Origin: CADEDV01 sp036383515
Lineage (GTDB): Bacteria > Bacteroidota > Bacteroidia > Chitinophagales > Chitinophagaceae
NCBI GenBank assembly: GCA_036383515.1
Contig: DASVOE010000008.1
Coordinates: 31,490 to 95,489 of the forward strand
Direction: 5' to 3'
Length of the DNA stretch: 64,000 nt
Made by a program: the position numbers and the translations under genes. Under the pieces are notes generated by a model, which did no database searches, was not told where the DNA came from, and saw only the letters and a list, made by a program, of their open reading frames with translations. Positions 27,401-37,900 of the stretch are shown here, in pieces. The stretch's first letter is position 1. Each line of letters begins with the position of its first letter.

Positions 27401-28821
27401 AAATGGACGATTCAGATTACTATGTATATGATAGTAATGAAATGCGTACCCGCAAAGTCAGTGAACGTATGGCTAATGGTGGGGCAACCACTGAAATTTT
27501 AGATGTGGTATATGCCGGCAATTATATAGTAACGCAGGATAAAGCGATTGCTGCAAAAGGAAATACAACAATTAAACCGGAGCGGCACACGGTAAGGGTA
27601 ATGTGTAATACGGCATGTGTAGCAATAATAAATTATGAAGTAACTAACAGCGGTATACAACGTAACGGATCTGCAGAAACCAAGAGCATAAGGTTTCAGA
27701 TGGATGATAATATCGGATCAGTTTCCCTGGAGATGAGCGTCCAGGCATTAATGATAAGCTACGAGGAATATTTTTCATTTGGCGGCACGGCTATAATTGC
27801 CGGTGAAAACCAGGTGGAAGTAGCGCTTAAAGTATATCGTTACTCGGGCAAAGAATGTGACGATAGCACGGGACTTTATTATTATGGTGCGAGGTATTAT
27901 ATATCCTGGCTGGGACGCTGGCTAAACTGTGATCCGGCGGGTACAGTTGATGGATTAAATCTTTATGAGTTTGTCGGAAATAACCCGATAAAAATGATTG
28001 ACCCGGACGGAAAGCAAAAGAGAGCGTTGGATACTGATGCATTGGTGGAAAGCGTCCGGTATATGACAAGCCATGAATTAGAAACCTCATTAAAGCTTGC
28101 CAACAGGGTATTTGATGAGGCATATGCCAACCCGGCTCTTTTTACTGATGAAAATGCCAGGTTTAGCCCGGCCTTAGAGACCGATCTGACAGATTTTATT
28201 AATACTTTCTCCGGTGCATTCGTGGCTGCTAATCAAACATTAGAGGATGCTCTAAAAGCTGCAGGGGCTAATGATGATGAACAAACGACCAGTCAGCTAA
28301 ATGCATATAAATATTTAAGAGGAAAATCAAATACAAGTATAGCAGCAGCATTTCCGAAAATTGATTTTGTAGCAACATCTACAGCCTCCCCAAAAGGTTT
28401 CGAACTTCATCACATTATTTACAAAGCCATGGATCCTCAAAATGCCACAACAGCTTACAATTTCGCGATGGCAACAAGAGGAAGTGCCGGCTCAGGCTTT
28501 GTTGGAACGCATGAAGGTCTTTTTCACCTTATTACTTCGGGTAATGATTCAACAATATATAAGACAGCCGTGGCAGGGGTTTCAGGTCTTTTTAAAAGGA
28601 TAATTAAAAGTAAAGTCGGGGATCGCAAGTTTCTGAAAGCCAGAAAAGGTGGTACGTATTCGGCATCTACCGCCGCAAAGACAAAAGACTTCCGGTCACC
28701 ATCCATGCGATTACAGATCATTGCGGCACGCAAACGTGAAAAGGCCGGAGGCACTACAAGATTTTTTAAACTCAAACCGGGACAGACTACTAACCCAATG
28801 AAACCAACATACCATTTCTAA
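21427..28821 (+). CDS. Fused TcB-TcC Tc-toxin subunit with variable C-terminal cargo
   Basis: 2464 residues, no signal peptide. The N-terminus (about 15-340) is the SpvB/TcaC domain: NLPKGGGSLRGIGDTF, FTGTSNFSIPI, DYSSGSGNSEFGLGF. FG-GAP-like repeats (for example ADIDGSGTADLAYVY) and the TcdB middle region follow, then YD/RHS repeats, ending in the RHS core at about 2137-2198 (SGKECDDSTGLYYYGARYY to NLYEFVGNNP and DPDG). The region after 2199 (265 residues) is not RHS and is basic near its end. In Tc toxins the B-C shell encloses this piece, cuts it off by an Asp autoprotease and passes it through the TcA channel into a host cell. The cargo has ELHHIIYK (His2328/2329) and HEGLFHLI (His2362/2367), suggestive of an HNH/LHH-type nuclease; this is inference. 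B and C are separate genes in many other bacteria. Confidence 0.93.
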   Translation: MDMVKNKKDVSKGNLPIQVPSINLPKGGGSLRGIGDTFSPDLFTGTSNFSIPISLTAARGLEPQLSVDYSSGSGNSEFGLGFSLSLNKISLTTDRGIPRYEGSDIHMLSGEGELVKKKSDDNLENPRIENENAGTYIVTVYLQRLESQFSKIEEWLNTETNISYWKVITRDNITSYYGRTDNSRISNPENELQVFEWLIDETCDAKGNKILYDYKCENLENVPPAVFEVDRLYKANRYIRSIKYGNYRDASNNDIFAFEVLFNYGEYDLPVSENSIQKEWACRPDPFSTYRSGFEIRTYRRCESILLYHHFEKELGDPCLVRSVSFGYNNIQQYNLVAMQGLSLLSTVQVTGYRRNDDGSISKQAMPELLLSYSAFKPPVSPEFKILSMGDDTIPGYIDGSQFLPVDLHGDGLPGFLYSNKEVTFYLEPEGDGRYTYPDSCNSFPNNKDLQNAAVLLTDIDGNGQLELVVNNPGQAGYYQSRDDGSWDNFRSFLSYPNDIFNSNIESADLDANGKTDLILPRSQSLLIYYSKGKEGYSNGKLIPNENGFPKKQNNAGALVTFADMFGDGLAHRARISNGLVECWPSLGYGQYGKKVTIGNAPFFGDDFNSKRLFVADIDGSGTADLAYVYSDRVEIYINQSGNSFSDPVRINLPDLYSDIDQISFSDILGNGVSCLVFSKMAQVPVHYYYCFTGSTLLDNGITTQSIKPYLLTEFDNNLGTLTRVNYCSSTRFYLEDKRTGRPWVTKLHFPVQVVEQITAIDRISGSTFVRKFKYHDGYYDTTEKTFCGFGYIESWDSETFEGYKQLQLKSSYPIAEISPELYVPPVYTRTWYNTGSYKSQGIISKQYKSEYFKGDKEAYDFPDSVFSSGVYRANHNTLMQAYFALKGNLIRKEVYADDNTPDSCNPYTVSESNMEVVLIQPADEKQHAVFLVHARESITYNYERNPLDPTVQQDFILETDLLCGLAKKTCTIFLPRRLLGDIVHKVYPEQKLIKANAGWSDYIDTKDTDPYRWRGVEYKDRQFEIFNLDAGTEKYFSFNDVKTQLAEAFQNIVKYEGDLTEGKLQARQLTWNNTYFWNEDQTDVLSLSYIACRGLLHHSEQASFTKEVIDKSFKGKLSDDVISKEGGYIFDTDTGYWWNKGLVQHYFLPNEPEAFFMPTVTDNAFVDKSSSLYRKVEVSYNKPYNFLPVVLKDCLDENTVNEERFFVDYQTNQYYQSLDFNKNISQVLFDPMGQVIVSSLFGIENNTKIGGMRLYEYDGEPAEYIMRLTGSSGEPVSFNDVITHTEYYLQGAVSYFYYNLNAWKEGQGSTNFQPQSTITLLREQYYHLPEGDTPFQCQLIIEFYDGLGRCLEKKQKVGPGMAFTRDAYGKLVRDAFNEVKQLITNDRFVVSGRTVYNNKGKPCEEYFPYYSNNPFYESQEEMEKLLPPPITTYYDPLLRIIRVVSPKKFFSKIEYLSWEQRQYDEDDTVKDAEYYIEFMKNYPADPTQAQKDEKDALDKAALFYDTPVTTINDNTGYQIFSRQILVKKELPGNLLPPEKRELTSYQVNDIQGRILEIIDPRLYLSNCTKGTNYYNFRYRYMMDDDTPFYTDSADAGTQLHFSNIFGNLCWSYSARDYCQFITYDRLQRKKTLHVKKVEAGAVVIPGDFNLVEIFTYGETRSDADKYNLRGKLYQLNDLSGVVINTSYSMQGQLLTTSRYMAADYKTAIDWNKAVELDENPLLSIFNYNALKCLLSETTPDGTMTSYTYEPRGLPEQITVTYADGVVQPIVNRIEYDANKQRISIEYANEIITTYTYETTTSRLIRLLSKRPVIAATNAIANDIIQDISYTYDPVGNITRKWDYSFETVFNRNQEVNPCSDYLYDSLYRVINANGRQHPGINSNTYKNNKSDGSFKQSRFSQLPLINDAEKLENYFETFTYDDGGNLVEKQHTALSASFTTETPVEDYCNRLLNLEYDASGNQRQLNINNVVSLGFNCCENLVKAAIIERDEMDDSDYYVYDSNEMRTRKVSERMANGGATTEILDVVYAGNYIVTQDKAIAAKGNTTIKPERHTVRVMCNTACVAIINYEVTNSGIQRNGSAETKSIRFQMDDNIGSVSLEMSVQALMISYEEYFSFGGTAIIAGENQVEVALKVYRYSGKECDDSTGLYYYGARYYISWLGRWLNCDPAGTVDGLNLYEFVGNNPIKMIDPDGKQKRALDTDALVESVRYMTSHELETSLKLANRVFDEAYANPALFTDENARFSPALETDLTDFINTFSGAFVAANQTLEDALKAAGANDDEQTTSQLNAYKYLRGKSNTSIAAAFPKIDFVATSTASPKGFELHHIIYKAMDPQNATTAYNFAMATRGSAGSGFVGTHEGLFHLITSGNDSTIYKTAVAGVSGLFKRIIKSKVGDRKFLKARKGGTYSASTAAKTKDFRSPSMRLQIIAARKREKAGGTTRFFKLKPGQTTNPMKPTYHF

Positions 28822-28962
28822 TAGAAGAAACAATTAACCCGTGTCTTCCTGTGAAAACGATTCGTTGATTAAATACTTGTTGCGACAAGATATTCCGCCC
28901 GGATTCGTAAGAAGTACATTATTGCATCCGGGATTGTAAAAATTAATATAAACAGAAAAACG

Positions 28963-31900
28963 ATGGCCACTAAAACAATCAACACCGAACTGGCTGCTTT
29001 CAAAAAAAGAAACCCTGGTTTCGATTTAATGGAAATAGACTTTTTTAATCTTAAAAGTATTTCAAAATTAAAAAAGCTAATGCCATCCGCTGAGATAACC
29101 GACAAACAACAGCTGATTGAGAAATTGATGCTGATGCAACGGTTGCAGCGGGTAGCCGGCGATGAGAAAACAGCAGAGAAACTCATTTCACTGGGATTGC
29201 ATTCAGCGCATCATATTTCCAATATCCCGGAGAAAAAATTCACCAGGTTATATGGTTCAAAGCTCAATACAAAAAAACAACCGGATAAAACCAAACAGGT
29301 ACATGAAAATGCGCTTGCCGTTACGGCAAAGATCAGGCACGCTTTCGCAAATGTGCACAGCATGGTTGCTTCGCCACATTTTAGCAATGCAACTTTTAAT
29401 CATGTTTCCGGTGAATTAGCAGATTACATACAGGGTATACCTAATTACAGGGATCTTTTTGGCAGCATGGACTATTGTAAATGCGATCAGTGCAAATCCA
29501 TCTTCAGTCCTGCAGCTTATTTTTTGGATATAATGCGCATCACGGATGATTATATCACAGACCCCAATAAAAATAAACCATCTGGGGTTATTCAGCCGGG
29601 AATGAGCCTGGCCGATCGCCGTCCCGATCTTTTTGATCTTCCGTTAACCTGTGACAATACCAATACCGCTATACCTTTTCTCCAGATCGTCAACAGGATT
29701 ATCGAATCCAAACTGCAAAACGATTTTCGTGTAAGTGATGGCGTTGCAAAAGAAGGAACCAGCAGTACTATCACGCTGAACAGTGCCGCTTCCCCGGATT
29801 TGAATGCCTATGCCGGAATGGAAATCGAAATTAATGCCGGAACAGGAAAAGGACAGAAGAGAATGATACAATCCTACAATGGAAGTAATAAGGAAGCAAC
29901 CCTTTCAGACAAATGGGAAATAATTCCTGATTCAACATCTGGGTATAGTATCTATCAAAATGTAAATGCAGTATTGGCCAGCGCTGTTTACCCGTTCAAC
30001 CTTCCTTATCATCCGGCATTGGAACAAATCCGCCTTTATCTTGGCCAGGTCAATACATCCCTGAAAAACATTTACGGTGATTTTCTGAAACCTGTAAATT
30101 TTGGTACGGTGGCATCTGCCGCAAACAATACCATTACGCTTTCTTCAGCTGCTTCTGATAAGAACAATGCCTATACCAGTATGGTCATAGAAATTGCGGG
30201 GGGAAAAGGCATTGGACAAAAGAGAGACATTACTGATTATGCCGGAGAAAAAAAACAGGCAACCGTAGCAAAGGATTGGGAAATAATTCCGGACAATACT
30301 TCGAAGTATTATATCTATGATCTTTTGCCTGAAGCCAGGGAGAGTCTCGGTTTGTCCATTGAAGAATACGAGTTGCTGCTTTGCCCGGCCATAATTGATG
30401 GCAAGTCTATATCTCCCCGTTATGGTTACGAAGACTTCGATATCAATAAACTTGTAAGTGTTCTCACCCCATTGGATGATTTCCTGTATCGTACAAAACT
30501 AGAACGTGCACAATTCATTTCACTTATTGTACAGGATCTCGATACCGAAGAACTCCAGGCAGGCCTCGCTCTGAAATTCTTTATCAATAATACAGGAGAC
30601 CCGGATTACTTACAGGTAATTACAGACGACAAGGATCCCGATAATCCCTATGAAAAAATTATAAACCTGTCCATAAAACGTTTGGACAGGTTGTGCCGGT
30701 TTATCCGGCTTCAATCAGCATTGAAATGGTCTTTTGCTGATCTCGACTGGATAATGAAAATAACCGGGAACGATGAAATTACACCGCAACTTATCATTAC
30801 CCTGTCTGAGATCAAACGTCTGCAGGCAGCAACCGGACTTTTGCCGCTGGAAATCGGCAGCTTTATTACGGATATGAAAACTTCGGGGCGTGTACACGCA
30901 GCAGCGCCACAAGATTTTTTTGATCTTGTATTTAATAATCCGCAGGTATTGAGAAACCAGCGTCCGTATTCATCTACAGCGTATGTTCCTTTCAACCCGG
31001 CGCTTTCATTTCCCTGGACCATTAAGGGTTCAACAGCAACCGATGAAGCAATTCGCAGCAGGTTGAAATCAGCATTGTGTTTGAATGATAATGATCTCAG
31101 TCTTCTTGCCACATTTGTTTGCTGGCTGGTAAACCCTTCCTCCCTTAATAAGGATACGCTGCTTCTTTCAATCTCCAACTTGAGCTGGATGTACCGGCTT
31201 TCAAAACTCTCATCTATTTTAAAGCTGAACGTTAACGATTGTTTACTGCTGCTATCGCTGGTTTATTTTCCGGATGAACCGAATTATATATATCCAAAAG
31301 CAGGTGCAATAAAGCCGGGACTGGATATCCTCGTTAAGTTATCAGCAGTTGCAGATTGGCTTAAACTATCGCGGTTTACATTGCCGCAGTTGCAATATAT
31401 CATTACAGGCAGCATTCAGCATAAATTTTACAGGGGGTATGATCCGCTTCAATTACCTGCTTTTATTCAAAAACTGGAAGTGCTTGCAGAAAATTCCAGG
31501 TTAAAAAAAGAGTCTTTTGTTTTCGAAGACATTGATGCCTCAACATCCGCTTTTGTTCATTCAGAGATGATCCAAAAGAAAATGATTGACAGCAACGGCA
31601 TAGTGCTTCTTAACAATATCAATTTCGCAGACAGCAGTAGTCTTTTTCCAATCGGGCAGGATGTATTTGAAACGAATGAAGTAAGCAAAAATGAATCAGT
31701 GGGGGTATTTAATACACTCAGCTCTGCGGCGCATCAGATCATTATTCTTTTACCAGGTAATAAACCAACCGGAAATTTAAGTGAGGTGTTTACACAATAC
31801 AGTTCACTGCAATTTCTTTTTTTAGAGGAGGATGACCCGGTATCTTCTTACGATGGAGTAAGCCGGACTGCGACGGTAGCGAATAAATGGGTTACGATCC

Positions 31901-34900
31901 CCGATACTAATTCCTGGTACGAAGTAATAAATACTGTGAACAGCGGAAAAGCACAGCAGGGTACCGATTCAACGATTGTTCTTGATAATAATGCATCCGG
32001 CAAAGATGGCGACTACAAGGGAATGATAGTAAGTATCACCGGGGGAAAAGGAATCGGTCAGCAACGAATTATAACCGGTTATACAGGTATTGACAAAACT
32101 GCTACTGTGGATAAGGACTGGAAAGAAATTCCTGATTCAACTTCAATGTATTCAGTTATTGAAATTGTTAATGAGGGTTACGCACAAAATGCTACTGAAA
32201 CTACTATTGTTCTTGACAAAGAGGCTTCTGCTGTAAACAATGCTTATGATGGAATGACAATCCGGATAACAGAGGATCCTGATGCTGCATTAAAACGGAG
32301 CCAGGTAAGGGAAGTGCTGCTTACATACAAGAAAGGCATTGAGCATACCAGCCAGGTGTATCATACTTTTTTTGAGTTGCAGAACAAAAATGCTCTCGAA
32401 GAACTTTCTGCATACCTGGGCACAAGTTCACAGATACTATCATTGCTGCTCCCATTCACGGCGTCAGTCTCAGATTTGAAGGACTACCTGCAGACACTTC
32501 TTTCACCAGTACCGGCAAACCTGCAGGATGTTTTCAAAGCTTTTCTTTATAAAGACGCATTCGTTACAGATGGGTTAATTGATAGCGCAGCATCCGGTAC
32601 GGCTTATGATTTACTTTGCTCGAATACAAACCATTTTCTTATAAACGAAGATGTACTTCCGGGTGAACAACCACGTGCCTATGTAAACATTACGTTTACA
32701 GAAACTTCATTGCTGGATTTTCTTTTTGACAATGAACCACAAGCGGCTATTAAAAGGGCGCAGGTTCGCAAAATATTATTATTAAGCAAACGTGCTGCGC
32801 TGATTGAAAAACTGACTGATAATACCGCACGCGGAATGATGCTTGTTAATACGATTGGGTTGAGTGCAGATGAAACGGATGCTGTCTTCAATCAGCCTTC
32901 CTGTTTTAATATTTTAAACCTCTCTGCGCTCACCATAGAAAATACGGTTACTATCAGCGAGTTTAAAAACCTTATTACTTCTTTTAATGACACGGGTAAC
33001 CGGCTTATTGAGTATTTCAAACTACCAATGGATGGCGGAAGTGACGGCCAGAAAATAAATGTATTGTCGAAGCTCACGGGGTGGGATAGTAAACAACTGT
33101 TCACGCTGATAGGAAAATTCTGGCCTGCTGATGGAATTCCTGAAGAGAATGCAGGATATGATTCGGTTTCAGGTATCTACAGGTTAAAGCAGTGTTTTGA
33201 TTTAGGTAAGAAAACAGGTATTGATGTAATTCGCTTATTGAGTTTGTATGAATTAAACAGCAAAAGTATTTGCACTAAGGATGGGGTAATTGATATTGAA
33301 AACTGGCGATACTATGAGGATGCTGCCCGGGCTTTATTGAGTGATGTCAGCGCACAAGCTGGTGTGGAAGCGTTTACAACGCTTACAGTAGCGCTGAATA
33401 AAATTCTTGATACAAAAAAGCGTGATGCATTGGTAGGTTTTTGTATCTGGCATCTCTCCGGCGAACCTTTTTTCATTAAAAAGCCTTCTGATTTATATCA
33501 GTACTTCCTGATTGACGTTGAAATGAGTGCTTGTGATTCAGTATCATTAATAGCGCAGGGAATTTCATCTGTACAGCTTTATATGCAACGATGCCGGTTG
33601 ATGCAGGAGGAGGGAGTGACTGATCTTTCCGGAATTAAAGATACCTGGTGGGAGTGGATGATGAAATATCGTGTATGGGAAGCCAACAGGAAAATATTCC
33701 TCTACCCGGAAAATTATATTGATCCGGCATTGCGCAGGGACAAGACTTCCTTATTCAAAAAATTTGCTGAATCAATGTTACAGACAAACATTGATAAGAC
33801 TACTGTATCAGAGGCAATGCTTTCTTATTTCGATGAATTTTATACACTCGGGGGACTCGAGTATTGTGATGCCTATAATTGCAGCAAAAAAATTCCGGGA
33901 AGTGAAGCAACCGAATCACAGCTTTTCCTGTTTGCACGCACCAATACGCAACCCCATAAATATTATTACAGAATCCATTATCCCGAAGCAGGAAAATGGG
34001 AGGAATGGAAACCTATCGACCTTACCATTAATTCAAGATATATTTCTCCTGTTTATGCTTATGACAAACTGTTTATTTTCTGGACTGAGAAATCTCAAAG
34101 CGAAACCCAGGAAATCAATGGAGGAACAGTAGACAACAAACATAAAATAACACAGGCCGAGGTAAAGTATGCGTTTTATGATCAGGCCGGTAAATGGCGG
34201 GAGCCTCAGACAACCGTGAAACCTATTATTGAAGATTATTACCCGTCTTCTTATGGCGATCATTTATATATAGATCCCAACCTGTTTAATGTTGAAGACC
34301 TCTATTGGAATAAAGTATATGCACTGAAGATCCCGTCTAAAATAATTGACACCAATCCGGAGAAAGTGGAGCCTGAAAGAATACTTGTTTCTCTTGGCGC
34401 CCTTTATAATCTACCTGCGTATGTATATACACTTCCTGTGCCGCCTGGCGATAATCTTAAAAAAGATAATCCTGATCTGTACGATTTCGAGATGACCATT
34501 TACAAAACTATTGAAAGGGTAAATGCGATGGTCAACAATCACAATACACGTACAGGAAAAATATTTCTCAACCAGGCAACATTGGTCTCGCCTAATCTCC
34601 AGGAGTTAAATCCTCATGTAGTGCTGATTGATTACAGTGAATTGAGCTTAGACCCACCTCCCTACCGGCCGGAACTCCTGTTGGAAAATCAGCAGGTTAA
34701 TGTTATACTGAGCAATAATATTCTTTATGATAACTATTTCGGAGATTATATTAGCCGCGATACATCAGGAAGAGTAAACGCTTCGCCAACTCTGCACAAG
34801 AAGAACAAGAATAAGAAGCAGGATGCTTTTGTACCCATTGAAATCCTTTACAATGTATCACCCGTCAAAGGAAATATTATTACGGTAAAGAACCAAATGG

Positions 34901-37900
34901 GATGGTTCATGTTCAATAATGGGGATGTACAGTTTTTATTTACAGCAAATGATAAAGGATTAAAGACAATTTCTGAAATCCTGGTAGAGCAAAATGAAAG
35001 TATTTCAGGTTTGCCAAATGAAATAGATCTGCGATGCGGATTATATAGCTCTTCCCAACCTGATTTTGCGAACCTGAAATTCGAAGTGTATCGCCTGTCT
35101 ACAATTACAGTATTAAAATTCAGCGAACGGCTGTTCCTGGGTGGTATTGATTCATTGTTTACACTTGAAGCCCAGCGCATCGCAGAAATTCCGCTCACAC
35201 AATTTTATAAAACCGGGAATAGCAATCCTCCGCAGGGAATAATTATCCCTGATCCGAACACTATCAACGTACTGGACTTCAAAGGCGCTTATGGTTTGTA
35301 TTTCTGGGAAATATTTTTTCACGTTCCTTTCCTGATCGCCGATACCCTGAAAGCTGATCAACGGTTTGAGGATGCCATGAACTGGTACCAGTATATTTTT
35401 AATCCTACCCAACAGCCAGATGGAACAGAGAGCAACCCGAATGAACGATTTTGGCGTTTTCTACCCTTCAGATCGCTATCAATTGAATCTTTGATTGAAA
35501 CGCTTTCTGATCCGGCACAGATCAGGGCATACAATGACGACCCTTTCGATCCTGATGCCATTGCCCGCTTACGCCCTGTTGCCTATGCAAAGGCTGTGGT
35601 TATGAAGTATATTGATAACCTGCTCAAATGGGGAGATTTTCTTTTTGCACAGGGTACAAGAGAATCTATAACGCAGGCTTCGAATCTTTATATAATGGCC
35701 AGTGATCTTTTAGGGCCAAGGCCAAAAATTTTTGAAGGCCTCGCTACTCCAAAGCCGCAGTCATTCAATGATATTAGAAAAAGCTACGACAATCAAACTG
35801 TTCGGGAAGGAACAACGATCCTGGCTACTAAAAATACGGTTACCCTTGACAGCGGGTCCTCGCCGGAAAAGGATGCTTACACGGGAATGTATATAGAAAT
35901 CCAAAGTCCACTTGCTGCAGCAGAAGTGCAATACATAGTCGCTTATGACGGGAAAAACCATGTCGCAAAAATCAATGGTAAGTGGAGCACAGAACCGGCA
36001 GCAGGATCAAAATTCCGTATTTACAAACAGGGAATACCGCAGTTTTTTATTCGGCTGGAGAATTCAGCAGTAGTTAAAAACAGCAGCAACAAACAACAGG
36101 TTTATTCTTCCTTAGCATTTAATGATATACCCTCTTATTTCTGTGTTCCAGAAAATCCGGAGTTCATTGCTTATTGGGATTATGTAGAAGACCGGCTATT
36201 CAAAATCAGGCATTGCCAGAATATTGCAGGCGTCGAAAGGTCGCTGGAACTATTTTCTCCTCCCATTGATCCGAATATGCTTATCCGGGCTGCTTCTTCA
36301 GGAAATGGATTGATGGTAAGTCAACAACTGGAACCACAGGTTCCTTACTACCGCTTTACTTATATGATTGAAAAGACAATGGCATTAACAAACATGCTGA
36401 CGCAGTTTGGAAGTTCACTTTTATCGGCCCTGGAGAAAAAAGATGCAGATGCATTGTCTATGTTACAGGTGACACAGGAAGGAAAATTGCAGGCGCTTAC
36501 TTCAAGTATAAAACTGCAACAGATTGACGAATTGATAATGACAAAGGCTTCATTGCGGGAAAGCCTGCTATCGGCACAGGAACGATTTAATTTTTATTCG
36601 GATCTTATTGACAAGGATCTCTCTCCGGCAGAAATAATCAATATCGCTGCAATGACCGCCGCAATGATCTGCAATACTTCAGCAGCTATTTCCGGAGCCG
36701 CAGCTTCTATTGCCTATGCCATTCCAAATATCGGTTCTCCCTTTGCAATGACCTACGGAGGGCAGCAAATTGGAGCGGTGATCAGTTCTGTGTCCTCTGT
36801 TTTTGAAGCTGCCGGAACTGTATCAAATTTCATTGCACAACTTAGCCTGACGATAGCCGGTTATCAACGAAGAGCCGAGGACTGGGGTTTGCAGAAAAAG
36901 ATTGCAGAGTTTGACGGTAACCAGATCAATTACCAGATTGAAGCAAACAAAATACAAATTGCGATTGCTGAACAGGAATATAAAATCCAGGAGGAAACAA
37001 TCCGTCAAAATGCAAAAATGGAAAGTTTTTTACTGGATAAATTCACCAACCAGGAGCTTTATCAATGGATGGTGAACCGACTTTCCACAGTTTATTTCCA
37101 GGCTTATTCTCTTTGTTTTGAACTAGCTACTGTCACACAGCGGGCTTACCAGTTTGAGCTGAACAATACACAAACATTTGTCAACTTCGGTTATTGGGAT
37201 AGTTTGAAGAAAGGACTTCTTTCAGGAGAAGGGCTGATGCTGGCATTGGGACAAATGCAAAAATCATATATAGATAAGAATGTCCGGTTATTTGAAATTC
37301 AGAAAAATATTTCACTGGCATCGCTTAATCCTTTTGCTTTATTGGACCTGATCAGTAAAGGATCCTGCATTTTTGAGTTAAATGAAAAATTGTTTGATGA
37401 TGATTTCCCGGGTCATTATGCCAGGAAAATTAAAAGTATTTCCATTTCAATCCCGGCTGTACTGGGTCCGTATCAAAACATCAATGCTATCTTAACGCAG
37501 CTCAGTAACCAGGTTGTTTTAACTCCCGATCTGAATGCGGTTAATTTCCTCCTGGGAGAAAATGATGCCACAATGCCTGAAGCAAAGACGATGCGTTCAA
37601 ACTGGTGGATAAACCAACAAGTGGCATTGTCAAGGGGTGTGGATGATTCAGGTTTGTTTGAATTAAATTTTAGTGATGAGCGTTATTTACCATTTGAAGG
37701 TACCGGTGCAGTTTCATCATGGCGTCTTTCGATGTCTAAGGCTTCGAATCATTTTGACTTCAATGCCATTTCCGATGTAATAATGCAATTAAAATATACG
37801 GCCTTAAATGGCGGCACAACTTTCCGCGACCAGGTTCTTGACCTGGATACCATGAAATCGTATAGTGGAAACAGGATGCTAAACCTTGCTGAAAATTATT

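Noticed and set aside
28869..29186. Minus-strand frame spanning the TcB-TcC/TcA gap
   Set aside because: It overlaps the conserved TcA N-terminus and has biased, low-complexity translation; a shadow of the real gene.
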